DNA of 64,000 bases from JAHRAW01 sp965203265. Its GTDB lineage: Bacteria; Pseudomonadota; Gammaproteobacteria; Arenicellales; Poriferihabitantaceae. Positions within the stretch are counted from its first letter, which is position 1; each line of letters starts with the position of its first letter. The DNA lies in the NCBI GenBank assembly GCA_965203265.1, contig CBDBBV010000002.1, forward strand, positions 1,054,001-1,118,000. The letters run 5' to 3'. The notes beneath the pieces were generated by a model that ran no database searches, was not told the origin of the DNA, and saw only the letters and a program-made list of their open reading frames with translations. The translations under genes were made by a program, and so were the position numbers. Positions 1 to 12,175 of this stretch are shown piece after piece.

Positions 1-7
1 ATCTATT

Positions 8-3000
8 GTGCCTGAACATCCCCGCAATCTCCTGCTGAATCCGACTCTCCCCGACCCTGCGCGCGCCGTCAACTGGAGCCAACTGCACGGCAGCGCGCTG
101 GCGCTGGCCGTGGTGGAAGCCTCGGCGATATGTGCCCACGGCACCGGCTCTGGCTCCGGCCCCGTGGTGGTTGTGCTGGAAGATCAGCGCCAGCTGGAAG
201 TCCTCGAAAGCGAGCTCGCCTTCTACCTAGCGGGCAACGCGGACGGCGAGGACACCCCGCCGGTGCTCTCCTTCCCCGGCTGGGAATGCCTGCCCTACGA
301 TGTGTTTTCGCCGCATCAGGACATCACCTCCCAACGCCTCGGCATCCTGTCTCGCCTGCCGACCATCGGGCGCGCCATCATCCTCACCACCTGCGCCAAC
401 CTGATGCAGCGCCTGCCGCCGGTGCACTATGTGCTCGGCCACAGTTTCTCCCTGCAAACCCGCCAGCGAATCGACCTCCACCACCTGCGCGAGCAGCTAC
501 GCAACGCCAACTACGCCGCCGTGCAGCAAGTCATGTCGCCGGGGGAATTCGCCTTTCGCGGCGGTCTCGTGGATATTTTCCCCATGGGTGCCGATACCCC
601 GTTTCGCCTCGACCTGTTCGACGACGAGATCGAGACCATCCGCCATTTCGACCCGGACACCCAGCGCTCCACCCGCCAAGTCGAGCGAATCGACCTCCTG
701 CCGGCGCGGGAATTTCCGATGACGCCGGCGGCCATCAAACTGTTTCGCCAAGCGTTTCGCCGCCATTTCGAAGGCGACCCGCGCGCGCAGAAAATGTACG
801 GCGAAATCAGTCGCGGCCACATCCCCGCCGGCGCCGAGTTCTTCCTGCCGCTGTTCTTCGAGGAAACCGCCACCCTGTTCGACTACCTCGGCGCCGACCC
901 CCTGTGGCTGATTCAGGATGAATTCGCCGAAAACGCGAAAACCCATTGGGCGGAAATTCAGGATCGCCACCACAACGCCGCCTACGACCCGGAGCGCAAG
1001 GTGCTGCCTCCGCAAATGCTGCACATCCCGCCTGAGCACCTGCAAAGCCGCATCCGCGCCCACCGCCACATCGTCCATACCCACACTCGCGACCACGACC
1101 GCGACCGCCACGACCGCAACCGCCAGAGCAAAACCAACTGGCGCGCCGCCAGCGCCCCCACCAGCCGGATTCCGGTGGATCACCGGGAAGAATCCCCCTA
1201 TCACCACCTGCTCGCCCACATCGCCGAGTCGAAAAACCGCCTGCTGCTCGCCGTGGAAACCGCCGGGCGGCGGGAGGCTCTGGAGGGCGTATTGGCCAAC
1301 CACGGCCACATCGCCGAGCGCTGCGCCGACTTCCACCAATTCGCCCAGAGTACCGATCCCGCCATCCCGCTGGGCATCTGCGTCCATCCGCTGGAACGCG
1401 GCCTCAACCTGCCGCGTAACGGCATCGAGGTCATCGCCGAAAGCCAGCTGTACGGCGTCAAGGCCATATCCCGCCGCCGCGACCCGAGAGCGCCGGATCC
1501 GGAATCCGTCATCCGTTCCCTAGCCGAATTGCATGAAGGCGACCCGGTGGTTCATCTCGACCACGGAGTCGGTAGATATTGCGGCCTGCAGTTCCTCGAA
1601 ATCGGCGGCCAGCAGACCGAATTCCTCACCCTCGAATACCGCAACGGCGACAAACTCTATGTGCCCGCCCTCTCCCTCAACCTCATCGCCAGATTCGTCG
1701 GCGGCGCGCCGGAGCACGCCCCTCTGCATCGCCTCGGCGGCGAGCAATGGCAGCGGGCGAAGAAACGGGCGCGGGAAAAAGCCCACGATGTGGCGGTCGA
1801 ATTGCTGGAAATGGAAGCCCTGCGCAAGGCGCGTCAGGGTCGCGCTCTCAGCGTGCCTGCCGAGGAATATCAGGGTTTCGTCAGCAGATTCCCCTTCGAG
1901 GAAACCGCCGACCAGCAGCGCGCCATAGACGAGGTGCGCGCCGATCTCGAATCCGCCGAACCCATGGATCGGCTAGTGTGCGGCGATGTAGGTTTCGGCA
2001 AGACCGAGGTCGCCCTGCGCGCCGCCTTCATCGCCGTGCGCAACGACTGTCAGGTGGCCATCCTCACCCCCACCACCCTGCTCGCCCAGCAGCATTACCA
2101 GACATTCATCGACCGTTTCGCCGACCTCGCCGTCTCGGTGGAAATGCTGTCTCGCTTCAAGACCAAGAAACAGGCCGCCGAACTGGTAGCCGGCCTCAAG
2201 CAAGGCCGCCCGAACATCATCATCGGCACCCATCGCCTGCTGCAGGACGACATCGGCTTCAAGCGCCTCGGCCTGCTCATCATCGACGAGGAACACCGCT
2301 TCGGCGTGCGCCAGAAAGAGCGGATCAAGCGCCTGCGCAGTCAGGTGGACTTGCTCACCCTGACCGCCACCCCCATCCCGCGCACCCTCAACATCGCCAT
2401 GGCCGGCCTGCGTTCCATCTCCCTCATCGCCACCGCCCCGGCGTTGCGCCTGTCCATCAAGACCTTCGTGCGCGAATGGAGTCGCGGCCTCATCCGCGAA
2501 GCCTGCCTGCGGGAAATTCGCCGAGGCGGGCAAGTCTACTTCCTCTACAACGAGGTGCGTCGCATGGAGGGATTCTGCCGGGAACTCGCCGAACTGGTGC
2601 CCGAAGCGGACATCCACTTCGCCCACGGCCAGATGAGCGAACCCCAGCTCGAGCGCATCATGCAGGACTTCCACCACCAGCGATTCAACGTGCTGGTATG
2701 CTCCACCATCATCGAAAGCGGCATACACAACCCCGCCGCCAACACCATCATCATCCACCGCGCCGACCGCTTCGGCCTCGCCCAGTTGCACCAGCTGCGC
2801 GGTCGAGTCGGGCGCTCCCGCCATCAGGCATTCGCCTACCTGCTGATCCCCGGCTGGAAATCGATCAGCAGCGACGCCAAAAAGCGATTCGACGCCTTCG
2901 CGTTGATGGACGAACTCGGCGCCGGTTTCGCCCTCGCCGCCCACGATTTGGAAATTCGCGGCGCCGGCGAACTCCTCGGCGAAACTCAGAGCGGCCTGAT

Positions 3001-3583
3001 AGACGATGTCGGCTTCACCCTGTACAGCGAATACCTCAATCAGGCGGTCGCCGCCATCCGCGAAAACCGCCTGCCCGCCACTGCCACCGCCGCCGAGGGG
3101 GGCGCGAACGGCGCGCCACCGCCGGCAGTGGTCGATCTCCACCTGCCCGCCATGTTCCCCGCCGACTATCTCGCCAACCCCCACGCCCGCCTCATACTGT
3201 ACAAGCGCATCGCCGACGCCGCCGACCATCACGCTCTGGAGGAACTGCAGATCGAAACCATCGACCGCTTCGGCCTGCTGCCGCAAGCCGGCAAAAACCT
3301 GTTCCGCCTCACCGCCCTGCGCCTGCAAGCCCAACGCCTCGGCATAAACAAACTGGAAATGGACGAAAACGGCGGCGTCATCGAATTCACCGATCTCCCC
3401 GCAGTCGATCCGGCCACGGTGCTGAATCTGGTGCAAAACCAGCCCCACCACTACCGTCTGGCCGCCTCCGGCACTCTCAGCGTGCGGCAATGCCTCGCCG
3501 ACCCTGAGTTGCGACTCGAGCGGGTCGAACAACTGCTGGACGCCCTGAAAGATGGCGGCGGCGGCGAAAAAATGGCGAAATAG
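8..3583 (+). CDS. mfd: Transcription-repair coupling factor Mfd
   Basis: Mfd is a DNA translocase that removes RNA polymerase stalled at DNA lesions and recruits UvrA. The 1191-residue protein has the UvrB-like N-terminal module (with the SFPGWECLPYD and FSPHQDI stretches), an RNA-polymerase-interaction region, and a RecG-like helicase core with Walker A GDVGFGKTE, the DEEH box in IIDEEHRFG, and motif III TLTATPIPRT. The C-terminal TRCF domain closes it. The GTG start is preferred because Met-Pro-Glu matches the family N terminus; only seven bases precede it in the window. Two oddities are a His/Asp/Arg-rich insert around residues 355-375 and GIHNP in helicase motif V, where the family normally has GIDIP. 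Length is normal for the family, so I regard it as functional. Confidence 0.97.
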   Translation: MPEHPRNLLLNPTLPDPARAVNWSQLHGSALALAVVEASAICAHGTGSGSGPVVVVLEDQRQLEVLESELAFYLAGNADGEDTPPVLSFPGWECLPYDVFSPHQDITSQRLGILSRLPTIGRAIILTTCANLMQRLPPVHYVLGHSFSLQTRQRIDLHHLREQLRNANYAAVQQVMSPGEFAFRGGLVDIFPMGADTPFRLDLFDDEIETIRHFDPDTQRSTRQVERIDLLPAREFPMTPAAIKLFRQAFRRHFEGDPRAQKMYGEISRGHIPAGAEFFLPLFFEETATLFDYLGADPLWLIQDEFAENAKTHWAEIQDRHHNAAYDPERKVLPPQMLHIPPEHLQSRIRAHRHIVHTHTRDHDRDRHDRNRQSKTNWRAASAPTSRIPVDHREESPYHHLLAHIAESKNRLLLAVETAGRREALEGVLANHGHIAERCADFHQFAQSTDPAIPLGICVHPLERGLNLPRNGIEVIAESQLYGVKAISRRRDPRAPDPESVIRSLAELHEGDPVVHLDHGVGRYCGLQFLEIGGQQTEFLTLEYRNGDKLYVPALSLNLIARFVGGAPEHAPLHRLGGEQWQRAKKRAREKAHDVAVELLEMEALRKARQGRALSVPAEEYQGFVSRFPFEETADQQRAIDEVRADLESAEPMDRLVCGDVGFGKTEVALRAAFIAVRNDCQVAILTPTTLLAQQHYQTFIDRFADLAVSVEMLSRFKTKKQAAELVAGLKQGRPNIIIGTHRLLQDDIGFKRLGLLIIDEEHRFGVRQKERIKRLRSQVDLLTLTATPIPRTLNIAMAGLRSISLIATAPALRLSIKTFVREWSRGLIREACLREIRRGGQVYFLYNEVRRMEGFCRELAELVPEADIHFAHGQMSEPQLERIMQDFHHQRFNVLVCSTIIESGIHNPAANTIIIHRADRFGLAQLHQLRGRVGRSRHQAFAYLLIPGWKSISSDAKKRFDAFALMDELGAGFALAAHDLEIRGAGELLGETQSGLIDDVGFTLYSEYLNQAVAAIRENRLPATATAAEGGANGAPPPAVVDLHLPAMFPADYLANPHARLILYKRIADAADHHALEELQIETIDRFGLLPQAGKNLFRLTALRLQAQRLGINKLEMDENGGVIEFTDLPAVDPATVLNLVQNQPHHYRLAASGTLSVRQCLADPELRLERVEQLLDALKDGGGGEKMAK

Positions 3584-3586
3584 GGG

Positions 3587-3615
3587 TTGTCAAATGCCGA
3601 AAAATGGGCTATAAC
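3587..3615 (+). promoter_or_regulatory. Sigma70-type promoter of cassette A
   Basis: TTGTCA at 3587-3592 and TATAAC at 3610-3615 are separated by 17 bp, a near-consensus housekeeping promoter starting just after the mfd stop codon. The spacer ends in AAAAATGGGC. Almost the same box precedes cassettes B and C, which argues that it is a real and shared promoter. Confidence 0.75.
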
Positions 3616-3687
3616 CCGCCCAAGTCCCATTCCCGAGGCGGTCGAATAGCCGCCACACCAACCCTACCAACCGAGAGGATCACCAAC

Positions 3688-8490
<4,803 letters not shown>

Positions 8491-8560
8491 CTTCGATGAT
8501 CAATGGGCGGCGGGTGACGTTGGTGGCACCCGCCGTCCGCCATTCCCTCAACCCTTGCCC

Positions 8561-8596
8561 AAGCGGTAGCGTATCTCCAGCGCTACCGCTTTTTTT
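8561..8596 (+). terminator. Rho-independent terminator of cassette A
   Basis: AAGCGGTAGCG and CGCTACCGCTT form a perfect stem around a short loop, followed by a run of seven T. The 5' flank and loop resemble the terminators of cassettes B and C. Confidence 0.85.
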
Positions 8597-8721
8597 CGTG
8601 CCCGACGGCGGATGGCGGCATGATCTCGATATGCCGGATGTGTCGATAGCGCGCGACCGATTGCACTCCCACTAGGCGCGCACTATACTGGCGCAGGTTA
8701 TCACTCCCGAAGGTACATGAA

Positions 8722-9861
8722 ATGAAACGCATATTCCCCATCAGTCTTGCCGTGGCAACCGTTGGCGTGTTGCTATGGGCGTGGACGAATCAACCCGTGG
8801 TGTCTCAGGTCGAGGCCACCGATGCCACCGACACCCAACCCGCTTCAGCGGTTGCCACGCTGGCCGGCGGTTGCTTCTGGTGCATGGAATCCACCTTCGA
8901 GAAGTTGGACGGCGTGCATGAGGTCGTCTCCGGCTATACCGGCGGCCATCTGGAAAATCCCACTTATCGGCAGGTCGGCGGCGGCGATACCGGGCACACC
9001 GAGGCGGTGCAGGTGCAGTACGATCCGAACACGATTTCCTTTGGGGAATTGCTGCACCACTTCTGGCGGGAAATCGACCCGACCGACGCCAACGGGCAGT
9101 TTGTCGATCGCGGCAGCATGTATCGACCGGCCATCTACTACCACTCCGAGGAGGAAATGGCGCTGGCCGTGGCCTCCCGCGACCGATTGGCGGCATCGGG
9201 CAGATTCGACAAACCGATAGTCGTGGAAATCGCTCCGGCAGAGACGTTTTATCAGGCCGAGTCTTATCATCAGGACTATTACCAGAAAAAATCGTCTCGC
9301 TACAAGGTGTATCGGTACGGATCGGGGCGGGATCAATTTCTCGAGCGAGTCTGGGGCGATGACCTCCACGCCGAATATGAGGAAACCGAGGAATCCGCGG
9401 AATCGGCCAGTGCAACCCACGACAAATACGGCAAACCGGCGGATTCGGTACTTCGCACACAGTTGAGCGAAATGCAATATCGGGTAACTCAGCAAGACGG
9501 CACCGAGCCTCCCTTTCACAATGAATTCTGGGACAACAAACAGGCCGGCATCTATGTGGACATCGTCTCCGGCGAGCCGCTTTTCTCCTCCACCGACAAA
9601 TACCGCTCCGGCACCGGCTGGCCGAGTTTCAGCAAACCCATAGACGAGCACTATCTAGTCGAAAAGGCGGACTACAAGTTGCTGTTCCCGCGCGTGGAAC
9701 TGCGCAGCAAATACGGCGACTCCCACCTCGGCCATGTATTCAACGACGGCCCCGCCCCCACCGGCTTGCGCTACTGCATCAACTCCGCCTCCCTACGCTT
9801 CATCGCCGCGAATCAGTTGGAGCAGGAGGGGTATGGGGAGTATGCGGAGCTGTTCGAGTGA
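8722..9861 (+). CDS. msrAB: Exported bifunctional methionine sulfoxide reductase MsrA-MsrB
   Basis: This enzyme repairs both S- and R-methionine sulfoxide in oxidised proteins. The 379-residue protein begins with an N-terminal hydrophobic segment (about residues 4-22) consistent with a signal peptide or membrane anchor. The MsrA domain follows (about 45-200) with the catalytic motif GGCFWCME. The MsrB domain (about 240-375) has YRVTQQDGTEPPF, SGTGWPSF and the catalytic Cys in RYCINSASLRF. The usual zinc-binding CxxC pairs of many MsrB proteins are not visible. Location should be periplasmic or membrane-anchored, with thioredoxin-like or DsbD-type recycling by family analogy. It stands alone after cassette A and its terminator, and an envelope repair role is likely. 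Confidence 0.93.
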   Translation: MKRIFPISLAVATVGVLLWAWTNQPVVSQVEATDATDTQPASAVATLAGGCFWCMESTFEKLDGVHEVVSGYTGGHLENPTYRQVGGGDTGHTEAVQVQYDPNTISFGELLHHFWREIDPTDANGQFVDRGSMYRPAIYYHSEEEMALAVASRDRLAASGRFDKPIVVEIAPAETFYQAESYHQDYYQKKSSRYKVYRYGSGRDQFLERVWGDDLHAEYEETEESAESASATHDKYGKPADSVLRTQLSEMQYRVTQQDGTEPPFHNEFWDNKQAGIYVDIVSGEPLFSSTDKYRSGTGWPSFSKPIDEHYLVEKADYKLLFPRVELRSKYGDSHLGHVFNDGPAPTGLRYCINSASLRFIAANQLEQEGYGEYAELFE

Positions 9862-9941
9862 TACGAGTTAGTGCAGGCGTATCCGAAGCCAGCGAGTCGG
9901 ATACCGATCGACTTCGATGATGCTACGAAAACGGAATAAGC

Positions 9942-11327
9942 ATGGCCGCGCCGAACTGGGCTAATCGCACGCTGTTCCACGGAGACAATCTCGACTTCTT
10001 GCGCGCCATGAACAGCGAAAGCGTGGACTTGATTGCCACCGATCCGCCGTTCAATAAGGGGAAGGACTTCCACGCCACGCCGGATAGTCTAGCGGCCGGT
10101 GCGAAGTTTCAGGATCGCTGGTCCTGGGAACAGGATGTGCATCAGGAATGGGTGGATCAAATTACGGACGACTTCCCCAAACTCATGGAAGCCATCAAAA
10201 GCTCGCGCTTCGCGCACAGTGACGGCATGGGCGCGTTTATGTGTTTTATGGCGGTGCGGTTGTTGGAGATGCGGCGGGTGCTTAAGCCTAGTGGAAGTAT
10301 CTACCTGCACTGCGATCCGACCGCCAGTCACTATCTCAAGGCGATCATGGATGCGATCTTCGGGAAGAAAAATTTTGTGAACGAGATTATCTGGCATTAC
10401 GCTAGCGGCGGCAGATCGAAGAATCACTATCCGAGGAAACACGATTCCCTGCTCTACTACGCCAAAGACCACCGCAAAAGGCGATTCAACGGCAAAGCCA
10501 TAATGGTGCCCAGAAACAGGTGTCCTTCATGCAATAGCGAATTGCCCAAGTGGAATAACCTCAAGAAACATGTGGACAAGGACGGGCGCGTCTACAGAAC
10601 CATCAAATCCGCCGGAAAAACCTACAAGTATTATGACGATGAACCCGTCCTGCCGCCGAATGTATGGTTGGAGTTCAGTCATCTGCAACAGAAAGATCCG
10701 GAGCGCACGGGATATCCGACTCAGAAACCCATTGCCCTATACGAACGCATCATCAAGGCATCATCGAACGAAGGAGACATCGTCCTGGACCCCTTTGCCG
10801 GTTGCGCCACCACCTGTGTCGCCGCCGAGCGTTTGCGCAGGCAATGGGTCGGAATCGATATTTGGGACATGGCATCCGATGTGGTCGTGGAAAGATTGAA
10901 CAAGGAAGGACTGTTCAAGCCGAAACGCACCAAGCGTTCGCCCAAAGCGCAGCAGGGCTTACTGTTCGCTCAGTGCTTTCACTTCACTTCGGAGATTCCC
11001 ACCAGGACGGATGACGCGGAGACGGCATCTCCATTTCTTCGCGTCAAAGTCCGCATCAAGGAACCCGAGGGGGAGAAGATGAGCCGCGCCGAGATGTATG
11101 AGTACCTTCTCTCCCAGCGTGGGGCGAAATGCCAGGGGTGCGACAGGATGTTCGACGATCCCCGCTACTTGGAACTCGACCACAACACGCCGCGTTCCGA
11201 TGGCGGACTCAACCACATTAGCAATCGGATTCTCCTGTGCTCGCCGTGCAATCGGGCGAAAAGCAATCAGTACACATTGAGCGGGTTGCGGAGATTGAAC
11301 AAGAAAAATGGTTGGATGGCGCAGTAG
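9942..11327 (+). CDS. DNA methyltransferase fused to an HNH endonuclease domain
   Basis: This 461-residue protein joins two activities. The N-terminal part is a class-beta DNA methyltransferase: catalytic motif IV DPPF at about residues 34-37 comes before the AdoMet-binding motif LDPFAGCATT at about 280, with TQKP just ahead of it. DPPF suggests N6-adenine methylation. A CPSC pair near residue 190 may start a small zinc element. The C-terminal part (about 380-461) is an HNH nuclease with CQGC, LELDHNTPRSDGG and LCSPCNRAKSN, giving the Cys pairs and catalytic His of the family. No separate restriction or specificity gene is adjacent. It may be a self-contained restriction-modification enzyme, or an orphan methylase with a DNA-processing nuclease. 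The recognition sequence is unknown. Confidence 0.88.
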   Translation: MAAPNWANRTLFHGDNLDFLRAMNSESVDLIATDPPFNKGKDFHATPDSLAAGAKFQDRWSWEQDVHQEWVDQITDDFPKLMEAIKSSRFAHSDGMGAFMCFMAVRLLEMRRVLKPSGSIYLHCDPTASHYLKAIMDAIFGKKNFVNEIIWHYASGGRSKNHYPRKHDSLLYYAKDHRKRRFNGKAIMVPRNRCPSCNSELPKWNNLKKHVDKDGRVYRTIKSAGKTYKYYDDEPVLPPNVWLEFSHLQQKDPERTGYPTQKPIALYERIIKASSNEGDIVLDPFAGCATTCVAAERLRRQWVGIDIWDMASDVVVERLNKEGLFKPKRTKRSPKAQQGLLFAQCFHFTSEIPTRTDDAETASPFLRVKVRIKEPEGEKMSRAEMYEYLLSQRGAKCQGCDRMFDDPRYLELDHNTPRSDGGLNHISNRILLCSPCNRAKSNQYTLSGLRRLNKKNGWMAQ

Positions 11328-11353
11328 GTTGCGGAAGATGATTTGCCCATCTA

Positions 11354-12175
11354 CTAGCGCGGGCGTGCCCCCGACCGCTGCCTGACTGCCTCGAACAAAA
11401 ACAATCCGGCGGCCACCGATACATTCAAGGCGGAGACGCTGCCCGCCAGGGGGATTTTCGCTAGGCGGTCGCAGTGTTGTCGGGTGAGACGGCGCAGGCC
11501 GCGGCCCTCGGCGCCGAGGACGATGGCGGTGGCAGCGGTGAAGTCCATTTCGTACAGGGTGTACTCGGCGGCGGCGGCGTCCGCGCCGATGATCCAGATG
11601 CCGCGTTTTTGCAGGTCGCTCAGAGTGCGAGCCAGATTGGTTACGCGGAATATCGGTAGATGCTCGGCCGCGCCGGCGGCCACGCGGGTTACGCTGGGGC
11701 TGATCGGGCAGGCGCCGTCCTTGGGCAGTATCACCGCATCCACACCGGTGCCGTCGGCGGTGCGCAGGCAGGCGCCGAGGTTGTGGGGATCTTGAATTTG
11801 GTCGAGGATGAGCAGTAGCGCGGGGTGGTCGAGTTGCGCGAGTAGGTGGTGTAGTTGCGGTTGGCTACGGCGGGCGCGCGGGCGCACTCTGGCGAGGACG
11901 CCCTGATGCCTGACGCCGCGCGCCAGCTGTTGCAGTTCCTCTCGGTCGGTCAGGCGCACGGCGACTCCGGCTTGTTCGAGTTCCTGACGCAGTCTCGTCA
12001 CCCGTTGATCCCGGCGGCGCAGGTCGAGCAGTACTTCTAGCACTTCCGCCGGCGCCCTCGCCAGCGCGGCGCGCACGCCGTGAAATCCGCACAGGATTTC
12101 CGCCTCGGCGGGATGGCGCTCAGGCGGATGCGCGCTTTTTCGCGGGTTTGGCTTTGGTTTTGGTTTTACTGCCAC
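11354..12175 (-). CDS. rlmB: 23S rRNA (guanosine-2'-O-)-methyltransferase RlmB
   Basis: RlmB is a SpoU/TrmH-family enzyme that methylates the 2'-O of a conserved guanosine (G2251 in E. coli) in 23S rRNA. The substrate-binding N-terminal domain begins at the ILCGFHGVRAAL stretch. The SPOUT domain shows ILDQIQDPHNLGACLRTADG, LGAEGRGLRRL and SVSALNVSVAAG, the three conserved motifs. The start is uncertain: GTG at 12175 gives 273 residues and a 56-bp overlap with the end of rnr; the frame stays open further upstream. No ATG lies close to the conserved start. It follows rnr directly on the same strand, the order seen in many gammaproteobacteria. Confidence 0.92.
   Translation of the reverse strand: MAVKPKPKPNPRKSAHPPERHPAEAEILCGFHGVRAALARAPAEVLEVLLDLRRRDQRVTRLRQELEQAGVAVRLTDREELQQLARGVRHQGVLARVRPRARRSQPQLHHLLAQLDHPALLLILDQIQDPHNLGACLRTADGTGVDAVILPKDGACPISPSVTRVAAGAAEHLPIFRVTNLARTLSDLQKRGIWIIGADAAAAEYTLYEMDFTAATAIVLGAEGRGLRRLTRQHCDRLAKIPLAGSVSALNVSVAAGLFLFEAVRQRSGARPR

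Noticed and set aside
1579..3507. Long Arg/Pro-rich frames overlapping mfd and other genes
   Set aside because: These are typical alternate-frame readings of GC-rich coding DNA, with Arg/Pro/Ala-rich composition and no domain; the overlapping genes are certain.
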